64,000 nucleotides of DNA from Parelaphostrongylus tenuis (GCA_019055375.1 JAHQIW010002017.1:310001-374000), one strand, 5' to 3'; shown: positions 48,965 through 60,388, counted from the first letter of the stretch. The notes: generated by a model not told the origin, from the sequence alone. Program-made: numbers and translations.

Positions 48965-50560
48965 GCTTTTCATAGGAGTGTTAGCAAGCAATCGAAAGCT
49001 GAGACTCGAGGCTACATCTCAACGTCGCCGGTTGTCAATACACCCCTTTGTAACGCTGTACCATTCAAAATAAAATCATGTTTGGGCACTCTTCCGTTAG
49101 CTGAAGGCCGCTTCGACCCTTCAGAAAGAAATTATGTTGCGCTTGTTCTTGGCGATTAAATAACCATCTGATAGCTTAAATCAAAGGAATTCTGACACTC
49201 TATTTGATCTTCAAAACAGCTTTGCTTTTGCGCTGAAAAAACAAAAATAGTTATTTCCCGCTGATCAAAGCCTTTCCTTTAAAGTTTCAGTAATTAATCG
49301 ATAGATTGGATCTCAAGAGTTTCAGTCATTCGGTTTCGAATATCGACCACGTATCACGCTGTAACAGCCAAAAGAACATTAGGCTTCACAAACCCGGAAA
49401 AAAACATTCAGCGCAAAACCCAATTTTCTTCTGGTCTCTATGAAGCACTAAGAAGTTCGTTCGTAGAACAAAACATTCATAGAAATCTTGAGATTTGATC
49501 TATTGTTGGGATCTTGAAACTATAAGAGAAGGCACCTGGTCAGAGAGAAATCTTTGGATGAGGAACAGATAATTATTTTGCTCTTTCAGCGCAATAACAA
49601 GGCCTTTATGAAAGTAAAATGCAACATTCAATTTCTTTTGATCTAAGCTATCGACTGGTTGCTTGGTTATTGGAATCAATCGAAAAATACGCTTTTCTCA
49701 ATAAATCGAAGTGAAGGAACGATAGTTGAAGTGATCCTTTTTTTGCAAAACCCAATATCCTCCTGACTGTTACAGCGCAATACCAAATCCATGATAAAAA
49801 CCAAATAAACCATTGAAATCTATAAGATTTGATCTATCGATTGCCTAGTGAAACTCCGCAGGAAATGCTCTGATCAGCGAGAAATCTTTCAATAAGAAAC
49901 AAAACTTTATTCGTGCTCTTTCAGCGCAAGAAGGAGGCTTTTTGAAGATGAGATAATCATTCAAATTCTTTTGATCTATGCTATCAAGCGACTATCTGGA
50001 CATTGAGAAAGAGCAAGAAATACGTTTTTAACACGAAGTCGAAATGGCCCTCAGATAACGAAAAGTACCCATGTTTTACAACACCACCTGTTTTTTACTT
50101 TTATCGCGCTTATTTAACTCTGGACGAATCTCCTCCCTCAGAGTGCTGAAATTTTTTTAGAGTAATGTTTCTTCATTCCAACGATGTGCTTATTTTCTGG
50201 ACATAAGGGTTTACAGAGCAAATAAGATCAATTTTACATTTTGCGCAACGTTGTTTACTGGCATTTCGATAAGACGAGGGTCGTGGAAGGGGGCGTGGGG
50301 GAGGCGAGGCGAGGCGGAACGATCGATATAATGTTATTCAACTGGGAAATTCTCCTCCGCTTCAAACGAAATTCCAGGTAAAACGATTGACTAAAATACT
50401 AATAAAATTCTCTACATATTGATATGCTTTTGGTCTGCCAGTGAATTATTCTCGTGATAAAAATGAAGGCGTAAGGCGAATGTGTAACATAATTATGATC
50501 TGGATGCTACAGCGTTATGAAGGGATGTTTTTGAAGTTCTTCTCCAACGAATGAGAGCGG
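48965..50560. repeat. dispersed repeat family R4, longest stretch
   Basis: Contains several related modules: AGCAAGCAATCGAAAGC at about 48983, TTTGTAACGCTGTACCATTC, CAGTAATTAATCGATAGA at about 49288, GATCTAAGCTATCGACTGG, GATCTATCGATTGCC, and a right end GGCGAGGCGGAACGATCG that matches 44270-44290. About 1.6 kb without coding sequence. Confidence 0.5.
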
Positions 50561-50569
50561 TTTCTCATT

Positions 50570-51450
50570 TGTTCCTTCACAATCAGAAAGAACCAAAAAA
50601 TGCGCAGGGGTCGAAGAAATCACTAAGCAAAAGAAATATGAATGTGTAAGTGAAAGTGTGCAGCAGTTGTGTCATCTTCGTCCTTAGTTCTTGGTCTCTT
50701 TTCTTTTTGGTGTGCAGTTGGGAAATGTGAAAATATCGCAGATATGAGTGGACACATTAATCACTGCTTCTTTTGAAGGAATGATTACATTTTAGAGGCT
50801 CACAATGTGACAATTCGACGGATAATACGAAAACTTTTGAACAATAAATATGCTTCTAGTGCTTGATTTTAGAGTGATCCATACGCCAATCTTCATTTAT
50901 CTTGCTTTCTCATTAAATTGCTGTATATTCTGCTGTCTTAAATAATATTAATGGAATAAACGATTTCCTCCATATAGTCACTGGCATGTAACTAAATCTG
51001 GATTCACTGTCACATAGTCAAATGTCCAGCCAAGCACGCTACTGTAAAGCCAGGTTCAGTTTAATATTACCATTGGTCTTTCGACCGAACGCAAAGTGAA
51101 AAGGTCGCATCAAAATCAAAACCTCCGGGTTTTTCTTTGCCGGTGTTATTACTACATTTGCGTAACTACTCTTCATAGCATTTGATAATTCTAGCTAAAA
51201 AGTACTTTCAACCTGTGCAGTAATGTGACCGGCTCCAAGGACATAGCTTACGAGAGGCTCAATATAAAGAGGCACAGTTTCGTTGTATAATACTAAACAT
51301 CAAACAGCATGAATCGATAGGAGTAAGGAGTATTCAGTACCAAATCAATCGGAGGATATTACGACTGTGTATACATCGACTGACCATGTACACAGTTTTT
51401 CTGTGGTTGAGTCTTGTTCACTACAGGATTAGATGACTCAAAAGTTCTGA
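50570..51450. other. no gene recognised
   Basis: AT-rich intergenic sequence between the end of the large gene with its R4 repeat and the next exon set. Confidence 0.35.
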
Positions 51451-51459
51451 AGTTTTCAG

Positions 51460-51606
51460 GAGGCGTGTTTAGCAGGAAGTAACGACAGAGCCTTGATGGA
51501 GTCAGCCACGACTTTCGCCTTAATTCCGTCGGTAGATACGTCCACCTACTTCAATCTCAGTATAGAGCAAAAATTAATTTGTCCTCTCAATGGCTCCCCT
51601 TTTTAA
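51460..51606 (+). CDS. exon candidate of an unidentified downstream gene
   Basis: The acceptor TTCTGAAGTTTTCAG opens EACLAGSNDRALMESATTFA then LIPS. A donor TCG|GTAGAT follows after 24 codons; otherwise the frame runs on (VDTSTYFNLSIEQKLICPLN) to TAA at 51604-51606. Either an internal exon of 72 nt or a terminal exon. A different frame stays open downstream to 51860 and may be a shadow. Confidence 0.35.
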   Translation, partial: EACLAGSNDRALMESATTFALIPSVDTSTYFNLSIEQKLICPLNGSPF

Positions 51607-52339
51607 GTCCAGCTACTTGGTCAGGGAATAATTACACGGCAATCGGCTCACCACATAATCAAGCAGCTGGAAAATTTATCGTTACTTTTTTCAGAAGACT
51701 AATGAACACGTTGCTGCGCGAAATCATGGACTCCAATCTATGGAGAACCAGCAAGGCTCTGTCGATAGGAAAAACAGGAGCATACAAGAATGTCGTGGTT
51801 CAAAAAATCACTCCTATTTCCTCAAGATGTCAAGCAAAAGGCGATGAGATTAGATCATAGTGTAATTGAGTGTGAAATCAGTAGTCTAAAATATCTTACG
51901 TCTAGGCTGTGAAAAAGAAAACGTTTTGCGTCGGCTCAGCAAGCTAAGTCATTTCTGTTAACCACGCATGTTGGTAAAGAATACTGAGGTTTGTAAAAAG
52001 CCAAAATTTTAAATTTCCCTGCAATATCGTCGCTTTGCAAAGGACGGCGCTCCTGCTATCACTTCTTTGATCAAAACACTAGTCAAGCGAAACGAATATT
52101 AGGCGATTTTGACAACATACATGAGGAATCTGACCTTCTACAAAGGAAATTTATGTGAGCGAAGATTCATATATTCGTTCCGTTCACGTTCAGTTCGACG
52201 AATAGCTCGCAAATGCATATATACAAGGTACGCAAGAAGTTCTGATAATTTCTTCAGACAGTTCAGCAGTAAAAAGCACTGTATGAGCAAATGAGTTCAT
52301 CCACCTTAAGAAATAAATAACGAAGTCGTCTGTAAAATT

Positions 52340-52455
52340 TTTAACGCTGTTCGCACTCGTTTCCACCGTAATTTTGCCCACGCATGGCAAACACGTTCTG
52401 AGCTCGCCTACGGTAAAGTAGTGAGTATCCGAGACTTTATCCTAAAGTATGAACC
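52340..52455 (+). repeat. short repeat shared with 46450-46615
   Basis: The second copy of the unit described there; it directly borders the decayed transposase to its right. Confidence 0.45.
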
Positions 52456-53390
52456 ACAAATCAATTAGGTTGAAAACGAAAGAGTTTTACGGCCAAGTGT
52501 CTTTACGCCAAAACTCGCAGCAACTCTTGACGGATGGCAATAGTTGAGCGGACCGAATGCGCAAAACGGCAGTCCTGTTGAAGCGTAAATCCGTCGGCAC
52601 CAAAGTGCTGAATACTCCGATGCTTTAGTGCGTCCCGTGTAAGTTATTTCCGATAGCTGGTAGCGTTGATTTCGACGTCTCTGTTGGAGAAAATTCGCGG
52701 CGTGTTTCCGATGGCGCAATTGCTATCACAGACCATCATAGAGGTCGCAAAACGACTGAGGCTCGTGGTTTTTGCTACTGTGGACTTCTGCTGACCCTTT
52801 TTGGAAAGTTGAGTCGATTCTGGAGATTGTAGAGTCATTCGCTCGTGAATATCATATGATGCATAGAAAGCACCTTCGACGTACGAGTAGCAGCTATCAA
52901 ACGAATCTTTCGGCGAGCCTTTGAAAGCCTTTTTTAATCCATCTTTTTGTCCAGAAAGTAAACACGAGCGATCCTGTAGTCGTGCAGCTACAGCTTATTT
53001 TTGACAATGTTTCGGACACTGCGCTTGCTCATTACAAGCTTCTCGAGCTATTTACGAGGTGGTTGAGCAACCATTTGGAGGACGACCCTCAATCCCTCCA
53101 GTCTTTCTGAAACGTTTAACGGCTTTGTAGACATTTACTGGTTCGAAAACAGTCGATTAGAAGAATGTCAAGCGCTTTCATTCTCGTCTCGCTCATATCA
53201 ACTGCTGCGATAGTGATTTTTACTATCTATAACTTGGGCACACCTGAAAATAAACAAATAAGTAAAACACATTCGGATCAAAATCGAACAAAGAATTCAA
53301 TAAATTTTTCAACATTTATAAAAGAAATATACTCGTGTTAAATTGACAAAATGCAAAATTATCAGAATTTTTCGCGCACCCTGTATAAAT
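52456..53390 (-). mobile_element. decayed Tc1/mariner-superfamily transposon
   Basis: The minus-strand element begins at the terminal words ACAGGGTGCGCGAAAAATTC, next to a TA-rich target. Coding order along the minus strand is MSETRMKALDILLIDC, then RRFRKTGG-like helix-turn-helix sequence and GRPPNGCSTTS, HERMTLQSPESTQLSKKGQQ, and FGADGFTLQQDCRFAHSVRS, which carries the catalytic Asp of a DDE transposase. Frame changes and stops occur throughout; the 3' terminal repeat is not found. Non-functional. Confidence 0.75.
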
Positions 53391-53394
53391 ATGC

Positions 53395-53397
<3 letters not shown>

Positions 53398-53441
<44 letters not shown>
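53398..53441. repeat. (TA)n microsatellite
   Basis: About 20 TA units next to a SINE. Confidence 0.9.
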
Positions 53442-53442
<1 letters not shown>

Positions 53443-53448
53443 AGAGTT

Positions 53449-53710
53449 TTGTGGCAGAGTGGTTGTGATGCTGGTCGCGCTGCGTGCGCGCTTAACGCCG
53501 CCTCAACATCCTCCGGCAGTCAACGACTAGCTTTTTATGGAACGCCACAGCCACGCTATCCTCGAGTTTGCAAGGAAACGGCTTAACTAGTTTTTTACGA
53601 CGCTCTCATATATAAATTTATTCAAGAAGAAAACAAAAGAAAAGAATTGAATGCTAGGAGTATTTGGATTTGCACAGTAAAACAACACTGTGAAAACGGA
53701 TCAATAAAGT
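53449..53710 (+). mobile_element. tRNA-derived SINE, family 3
   Basis: Head TTTGTGGCAGAGTGGTTGTG, with A box TGGCAGAGTGG. Then CTCCGGCAGTCAACGACTAG, GAACGCCACAGCCACGCTAT, CCTCGAGTTTGCAAGGAAAC. Tail GAATTGAATGCTAGGAGTAT, GCACAGTAAAACAACACTGT and GAAAACGGATCAATAAAGTG. The clearest family 3 copy. Confidence 0.85.
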
Positions 53711-54014
53711 GCCATGTATAAATATATACACCGAAAATGTAATAGAAGGAGAATCTTGTCTCATGAAAATCAGAAGCAAGAACACGATTTTTCAAAGTCC
53801 TAAACATTGGCGTCAAAAGATCATATGTTGATCTTAGAAAATAGAATTAGCCGAGAATTGACCAAAAGTAACATAAGACAACATTAGTACAAATTTGAAA
53901 GATCATGGAAGAGACACAGAAACAGTGATCGGTGCCATTCAATCCCTGTCGGATGTGCCATGTAGTTGGCTTGATCAAGCATATGTTACCATATTAGCTA
54001 TTTGTTCTATTCAG

Positions 54015-54159
54015 AGATTTTTACTCTGGCAAGATCGGGATTTCAACAAACAGTGGTGATAAGCGATATTAATCACAGTGTAACTAAAAAGGAATCTAAT
54101 GAATCACCTGTCAGTAAAATAGGAGAAAAGCGACAGACATCTTCACCGGACGTTCAGAG
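54015..54159 (+). CDS. exon of an unidentified downstream gene
   Basis: The acceptor TTTGTTCTATTCAG opens IFTLARSGFQQTVVISDINH, SVTKKESNESPVSKIGEKRQ and TSSPDVQ, ending AG|GTGTTT in phase 2. Good residue mix and both splice sites. The acceptor could shift by two bases. No family recognised. Confidence 0.45.
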
Positions 54160-54683
54160 GTGTTTCTCCAATTTTGTGCTTTCCATAAAGCTTTTATCTA
54201 AGGAGATATTCTGAGATATTCTGGTGAATAAAGAAAGCTGCAGTCAAAGTGTAGACACCTGAAAAAAACCCCGCAATCTACTTGTTTCTTATTGTGACAT
54301 TACTGCGAATTTCGCTAGGTTCTCCTGATAGTATATCACGCTAATCTTCTATTAAGAAGAATAAGCTATCTCTCCAAAGCCTTGAATTTCAAATCATTTC
54401 ACAGGCTACAGAGACGTAGTTGAATTTGATAGATGTGACTGAGGATGCGTTCCTGATTTCAGTGATGAGTAATTTAAAATAATCAACACTGACCATGTAC
54501 ATTTTGGTGAAAATGTTTATTTCATAATAGCTATTCGGTGTATCACAAGTTGCATTGCAAGCCTGCGTATATCGGCTGGACTTTATTCCAAGAATGATGA
54601 CGATTATGGTGCCAGTAACATGCTTTCTATTATCGTTTTGAACGTGACGCTTATTCTAATCACTTTGCCTAAATTTGCTACAG

Positions 54684-54754
54684 GCAAGGAAAAGCGGTGG
54701 CAGCGATCCCGACGCCTATATGCAATGAAAGAAATCGGTGGCATCCATGGAAAG
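54684..54754 (+). CDS. exon of an unidentified downstream gene
   Basis: The acceptor AAATTTGCTACAG and donor AAAG|GTATGT are both near consensus, and length is 71 nt. Two frames are open: one continuing phase 2 from 54159 (QGKAVAAIPTPICNERNRWH) and one basic (KEKRWQRSRRLYAMKEIGGI). I prefer the first on phase. Confidence 0.4.
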
Positions 54755-55844
54755 GTATGTAATGTCACTCATGTGACGGTTTCTATAAACGATATTCAGA
54801 GGCTACATATAAATATGAGTTTCTCCTACGTGAAACAAATTATAGAAAAGTGTAGCAGTAAGTTATGTGGGAACGGTCTAGAAGTGAAGTGATATCCTCA
54901 AAAGGCGTCCGATAAAAGTAAGAGAAGTCATGGAAGTGATATAATGTATTCGCCATAGTTACCGGCAGAATTTTCTACCTCATCTTTTTTCCAACTTTAA
55001 TTCCAACGAGTTTCTTTTGAGATTGGAAACATATTGTTAGTGGAAAAAGTATCCGACTGATTCTATGCCAAAATCCTGAACACTGAGAATCGCCTCGAAA
55101 ACGATAAGAGTGAACAAGAAGAGATGTCATGCGAAAAGAAATGTTGGAAACAACGATGTTCAAAGACAAATATTGAATAGTCTGTTATCTTTTTGCATAC
55201 AATCTACTACAAAGCTTACGGTTTCCTTATCACCAAACTATCATAACTCCTAGAGAAGTTATTTAGTGGTTGAGCAGCATTAACTTGACGAGCCACGAAA
55301 CAGAATCGCCAAAGAACACGAAACAGAATCTCGACAAGAAAAAGAAGATTGTCGAGTGAGTCGTTCCTAGATCATTTATGTCTTTTTCCCAAGAAATAAA
55401 CGATGTGATTTGGCGCAAACATCTTTCGGTAGTTTGACATTGTTGAGAACATTTTAAGCCAAAAATCCTCGCCTATGGATGGCTCTCCAATGATCGAGGT
55501 AAATTGTAGGATTATGAACGACAAATAGACGTAATGGTTGAAGCGTCAGCACCGTATCGAACGTTATTTAACAAGGAAATCATATGAAGCTAGGTTATCA
55601 TTAGAATCTTTGTCTTCATCATTGTCAGTTAATCATTCGAAGAAAACGTACATGTGCACTCTTTGACCATATTTGCGGCCCACCAGTGAACTGCTAACTG
55701 GCTCGATTGGGTGTGATGAGCTCACCATTCTTCTCTGCGGGTTGACACTCTACTAGTTTGTCTGGAAAAACAGCTATCACTCAATCTATTCATGAACAGG
55801 CAACCGTAGGTAGTTGTACACACCAAGTATGCATTCTAGTGTTA

Positions 55845-55915
55845 CGAAGGAAATCGAATGCATGGCGCCTTCATTAGGACTTGATCAGTGCCAAAAGTTC
55901 TATCCCCAGTCTTAA
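55845..55915 (+). mobile_element. fragment of SINE family 2
   Basis: ATCGAATGCATGGCGCCTTC, GGACTTGATCAGTGCC and AAAAGTTCTATCC correspond to the 3' part of the family 2 SINE. Confidence 0.5.
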
Positions 55916-56037
55916 TTTGACCTGGTGGATAATAGTCGTCGATTGCACACGATACTTCAAAAAGAGATCCCACCATTTAAGTACTAAACATCACATCGTT
56001 CATATTCAAATTTTCAAAGTTTCTGTGATTTTTTCAG

Positions 56038-56074
56038 AATACTATCACAATATCTTGTGCTAAAAGATCGATTG
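56038..56074 (+). CDS. small exon
   Basis: The strong acceptor TGTGATTTTTTCAG and donor TTG|GTAAGC enclose 37 nt. In the frame ending phase 0 it encodes ILSQYLVLKDRL, which joins 58988 (phase 0) directly. The other open frame is less protein-like. Confidence 0.4.
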
Positions 56075-56089
56075 GTAAGCTATAAATAA

Positions 56090-56205
56090 ATAAATATATA
56101 TATATATATATATATTATATCTGTTCAAGACGTAGACGGTAAAGCGAATTGAATGCTTGATGAGATGTTCAAAGTGAGAAAAACACTGCGAAGACGGATC
56201 AATTA
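56090..56205 (+). mobile_element. (TA)n tract and SINE family 3 tail
   Basis: About twelve TA units, then GAATTGAATGCTTGATGAGA, GAGAAAAACACTGCGAAGAC and GGATCAATTAAAGTG, the 3' end of family 3. Confidence 0.6.
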
Positions 56206-56224
56206 AAGTGCTTTATATCTTTTC

Positions 56225-57000
56225 AAAAGGGTGCTAGTGATCCTTTGAAAGCTTAAATTTTTGGTTATAGCCATACGTGGTTGGTTTTTTAAAAGGACCT
56301 TTTATAACGCTCTAAAATTCAAAGTAAAAACATGTTTCACATCAGCTGCGCAGTTCAACTACTACATCGCTGGAAGCACAAAAACCTCATGAACGTGTAG
56401 AAAAGTGCTGCATTTTCAATGTCAGAAGTTGAATCTGGAGCTTCATTCAAAGCGGAGAAGCAATTCATAATTGAATAGCAGACATCGCACTTTCATGTGA
56501 GAAGATCGATGATGACACGAGCTCCCTTACCGCCTCACTCTGAGGCCCGTGTTTTGAACAAAGAACACATGATCGCGCATGTGAATAAATCTTATTACCT
56601 CTGCTACACTGCACAGAAACGGTCTTTCCGAAAAGTAAGCATAGTAATGAAATCACTGATTCTTACAATATCGAATGATTACTAATTGTCTAAAGAAAGA
56701 GCTGTAAGGCAATGTGTAGAACACAAATGTTTTCCTTGTCCTGCATATCTGATAAAAAGAGCTTTTCCAAAAAGCAAACACATTTTTGAGTTCCTCGAGA
56801 ATTGTGCTTTCCAGTCTGGATATGCAGTCTACGGAAGAAATTTTGTCCAGCGAAATATAAGCGACATAAGAAGAAGAAGCGTGGTAGTGTGAAATAAATT
56901 TTTTTTGCATTTTACAGCGTTATGAAAGGGCATTTTGAAAAGTCAGAGATTTGAGCATTCGAATGATTATCAATTATCCTCAGAAAAGTTCTTGTCTACC
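56225..57000. repeat. dispersed repeat family R4
   Basis: GGTGCTAGTGATCCTTTGAA, TTATAGCCATACGTGG, TTTATAACGCTCTAAAATTC, AATGATTACTAATTGTCTAA and TTTTACAGCGTTATGAAAGG match R4 modules at 43.8, 48.9 and 63.4 kb. Confidence 0.45.
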
Positions 57001-57044
57001 GGCAAAGGTCGTTTTTCATTTATTTCTGGATAACGGAAATCAAC

Positions 57045-57048
57045 TATC

Positions 57049-57080
<32 letters not shown>

Positions 57081-57215
57081 ATATATAATTAACATGTACA
57101 TCTAATATATATAGTACATATATGTATACATATATATATATAATATGTATATATATAGATATATCATAGATGCATTATACATATGTATATATATAAGACA
57201 TCGAGGAATTTTTCA
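57045..57215. repeat. (TA)n-rich simple sequence
   Basis: Imperfect TA and TATG repeats directly left of the palindromic tRNA-like pair; another short TATA run follows at 57545. Confidence 0.9.
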
Positions 57216-57254
57216 TTGCCACTTTTCAAGTGACAACAAAATATGGATTACCCA

Positions 57255-57545
57255 TTAATGCAGAGTGATATGCAAAGCTTCCGCGTCAGGCGGGAATAGA
57301 ACCGCATCTCACTCTTTCCGGGAATGCGTGCTCTATCCATTACACTAGTGACGCCCATTTCTGTACAACACTCCTACGCTGCGGCTGGCGGCTGATAGAT
57401 AGATGCGCTGTAGCGTAAAAAGAGCGATGTGCAAAATCGGCGTCAGTAGTGTCACGGATAGAGCACGTATTTCCGGAAAGAGTGAGGGGCGGTTCTAATC
57501 CCGCCTGACGCGAAAGTTTTGCACATCACTCTACATCAGTGGGTA
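57255..57545. repeat. palindromic pair of tRNA-like units
   Basis: Two tRNA-like units in inverted orientation about a short centre. The minus unit (57274-57355) reads GCGTCACTAGTGTAATGGAT at its head and ends GCGGTTCTATTCCCGCCTGA CGC; the plus unit (57443-57513) begins GCGTCAGTAGTGTCACGGAT and ends GGCGGTTCTAATCCCGCC TGACGC. The plus unit's GCGTCAG and CTGACGC pair as a 7-bp acceptor-like stem; the minus head is one base off this. An A box (TAGTGTAANGG) and a near B box are present. The anticodon-like loop CCGGAAA lacks U33, so these are not functional tRNAs. The outer flanks (CAGAGTGATATGCAAA) are also inverted. Confidence 0.75.
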
Positions 57546-58987
57546 TATAATATATATATTTGGAACATCATACCACCGCTATAAACGGTTAAATAAAAAA
57601 AATATGAAATGTGGATAGTCAACGATGTCTATAGAAAACGCTATGCCAACGGTACTTCTGAAATTCTATAAAGGAGATTATATTGTGCTCCTTTGATCTA
57701 AAAAATCAAAGAATAATCACTCTGTAAGATTTCGCAGTGGTTTTAGGATATTTTGAAGGATATCTGTGTCTATCGTAGCTCAACTAATTTCGTTCACATT
57801 AAACGACTGTCCACCAATCAAACATTCCGAGACTTCAAAGAACCTGTTGTGGAACTGCCATTGGTGGTTTCCTATAATTCAGCTAAAATCAGCTGCACAC
57901 ATATTCTTTTTCGTGAGCTCCACTTAATATACTGTCGTGATGCATAGCGAGTCTCGAGACAACCTATAAATTGTGGTACATAGACCAAAGCTCTTGGGTA
58001 TCGCCCCCAAACACATGTAGATTCAACGGGTGGGCTTTTCGCTCTTGTCTGAAAGCCTTCGTATGGTCGCATTCACATACACTTGCCTGGAGGCGGGTAG
58101 TATTCTGTATATTAGAACATGCCTCTACTCGATCAGAACTTATACACTATGTGGGAGGTACATAAGATGCTATTCAGAGTTTCTACAAATAATCCTGAAA
58201 CAAGCATTAACATAGCATAAGCGAGTCTAGATAGCTTTACCAAAAAAAAAGTGAATTTGACAGAAAATATATCCATCGCATTGAAAGATTCTCGATTCTG
58301 GAATCACAGAGTACTACTGACTACTCATAACTGTTTGACTCTCAGGACCTTCTATGACTATACTGAATATCCGCGGTGCAAGTCCTGTAAGATGACGTAG
58401 AGACCACTCAATTTATCAAAACAAATTTTTTTTCCAAAAAAGTGAAACGTAATAAAATGTTTGCTGCTACAGCGCACTGGAGATAGCCTTTACAGATACA
58501 AACACAGTGCTCAGATCGCCGAGATTTAGCTTTCGAGCCATTATCAGAAGTCTGGAAGAATGACTCTACTCAGTGAAAAAGTTGTATAAATAATCGTGTA
58601 CTCAGAGAGAGGCACTCCATCCAAACCAAAATCAATGAATCCATGCCAAAACTTAGCACTGCCCACATTTTTTGAATCCCAAGCCCTAGTTTAAGAGACG
58701 ATACTAAAAACCATTTCATAATTTGCAATTGCAGATCTGAAGTAGCACTTTTAGTGGAATATAGTCTGACAGGAGGATCTTTGTGAAGAGTAGAAGTTGA
58801 TCTAAATAGTGTTGATAAGCAAGATTTGATTTTTTCGTGATGTCACAGAAAATTAGTACATTGTATCCAAAAGTGCTATTTTATCAAGCATCTGCGGATA
58901 CACGAATTGTCTTAAATGCTCGAACATAATTTGATTAATCGATAAAGCCAAAAGTATCTTTGATATAAAGTGGGTTTTACATTTCAG

Positions 58988-59130
58988 ACAGATGTAGAAT
59001 TTACGAGATTGTCGGCTGTTCTGTTCCTACCAGGCGATGGATCACTCCGGCCATTCACACTAAACGTCCCTGATGGCATTCCATTCACAGTGAACGTGAT
59101 CAACAGTCAGTACAGCGTTGAGTTTCAAAG
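58988..59130 (+). CDS. beta-rich exon of an unidentified downstream gene
   Basis: The acceptor GTTTTACATTTCAG opens 143 nt: TDVEFTRLSAVLFLPGDGSL, RPFTLNVPDGIPFTVNVINS, QYSVEFQ, ending AG|GTATGC in phase 2. Alternating hydrophobic residues suggest beta strands. One of the most convincing exons in the window. No family recognised. Confidence 0.65.
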
Positions 59131-59444
59131 GTATGCGATGCCTCGGATCATCGTTTGGAAGATTAACTTTGAGGGGATATAGCCATAGCTGCTGCAAAAT
59201 GACAAAATATTTCTTACGCCAGTTTTTTATTTGCTATTAACTATTCGTAACTGCAATTCGTGCATAAATCGTTCTCTACTTCCTGAAGGAAATAATACTG
59301 TGAGGCAAGTTCACCGTATCCAGCAAATATTTGAGTCGATATTAAATTCGATTTTCAGAATAAACCGATAGGGATAGATGAAAATCCTCACATGCATTGC
59401 ATAAAAAAGGGAATTTTCGGTCAGTTTTTGAAACACTTTTGCAG

Positions 59445-59540
59445 CTCAAGAGGTGGATTTCATCAGCCTTGGTTTAAAGATCCAAAATGTCCTTTCTATC
59501 AGTACAACTTGTGCACTACTGGTACTTCAGAACCAATGAT
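59445..59540 (+). CDS. Cys-containing exon following 58988
   Basis: The acceptor AAACACTTTTGCAG adds C to complete Ser from the previous exon, then SRGGFHQPWFKDPKCPFYQY and NLCTTGTSEPMIN. The right edge is uncertain: GTTTCG at 59541 could be a donor, or the frame runs on through a repeat to TGA at 59593-59595. Two Cys and aromatic residues suggest a small folded, perhaps extracellular, segment. Confidence 0.55.
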
Positions 59541-59602
59541 TAACGTTTCGGGGATCTCGTCTTTGTCAAAGCATGGACGAAGTCGAGATCGCTGACGTTA
59601 AG
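59541..59602. repeat. inverted repeat with Penelope-type hammerhead-like motif
   Basis: Minus strand: TTTGACAAAGACGAGATCCC followed by CGAAACGTTAATC; plus-strand partner GACGAAGTCGAGATCGCTGA then CGTTAAGC. GAAACGU is the minimal GAA plus ACGU signature seen at 47.8 kb. The CUGANGA half is not intact. Relationship to the 47.8 kb pair is inferred from the signature and the inverted layout. Confidence 0.3.
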
Positions 59603-60023
59603 CATCAAATCTAAAAGGTGGTATACCCGTGCAAGCTTTATTCTGAGAAAAGGACATTTCGTAAGATTTGAAGAGCACTCCTGAAATTGATTCATCTTAC
59701 TAGAATGAGACACTAAACTGGCAAGCATTTTGTCAAGTCTATGAGCTTAAAATATTTACTACTTCATTGTTTCTCAAAGTCAAATCATAATGAAGTGTCA
59801 GGCAACATTTCACAGAATGATCAGTACTTGCTACAGTATGAAAGTCGATCGAAGAGTTGATGACGGATCAAATGTCGAACTAAATTCAACATGGCGATAT
59901 AGTTGTCTTTAAATGTATTCGTTTCCAATCATTTTCGCAATAAATTATTTGATAAATTTTAAAGTCACAATCCGACAACGTATTTTGAGCCTTTCATGGA
60001 GGTCTGTTATGGGTACTTATACA

Positions 60024-60066
60024 GTGAAAGACACGTGTTTCGACTGTCCAGCCGCGTCAGTTCCAT
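60024..60066 (-). ncRNA. hammerhead ribozyme-like motif, family A, copy 6
   Basis: Minus strand: stem I TGGAA/TTTCA (five pairs), core CTGACGc (A9 to C), stem II GGCT/AGTC with loop GGAC, GAA, perfect palindromic stem III ACACGTGT and C17 after GU, the classical GUC site. One core change. Flanks GACTGAACGAAAAGGCAC and CCATGAAAGGCTCAAAATAC are shared with the family. Confidence 0.65.
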
Positions 60067-60345
60067 TGTGCCTTTTCGTTCAGTCAGTTCCTCGGGGATC
60101 TACCTCTTTATAAAAGAACCGACGGCAAGTTTTTTGTACTCGACATACGGTGAAATAATCACCGTGGAGTCGATTACAATATTTACACATGCCCTCGTAA
60201 CAATATACGCCATGCAATCGATAACCAATCATTCTGAACGAACGCAATGGTGATTATATCACCGTACGTCAAGTGTAAAAAGTTCATTGTCAATTCCTCT
60301 ATATAGGGGTAAATATTCGAGAAACTGACTGAACGAAAGGGTATC

Positions 60346-60388
60346 GCACAACAGACGAGGCTGGAAGGCCGAAATACGTACTATACAA
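60346..60388 (+). ncRNA. hammerhead ribozyme-like motif, family A, copy 7
   Basis: Core CaGACGA (U4 to A), stem II GGCT/GGCC with GGAA tetraloop, GAA, ATACGTAC. Stem I (GCACAA with ATACAA) has lost most pairing. Same flanks (GACTGAACGAAAGGG; ACAGACCTCATC). It lies head-to-head with copy 6. Confidence 0.55.

Noticed and set aside
56465..56910. Overlapping ORFs on both strands
   Set aside because: They lie in R4 repeat sequence and are open on several frames at once.
57443..57513. Functional tRNA gene
   Set aside because: The acceptor-like stem and A box are good, but the anticodon loop lacks U33, the T loop is one base too long for the best pairing, and the unit is one arm of a palindrome; tRNA-like only.
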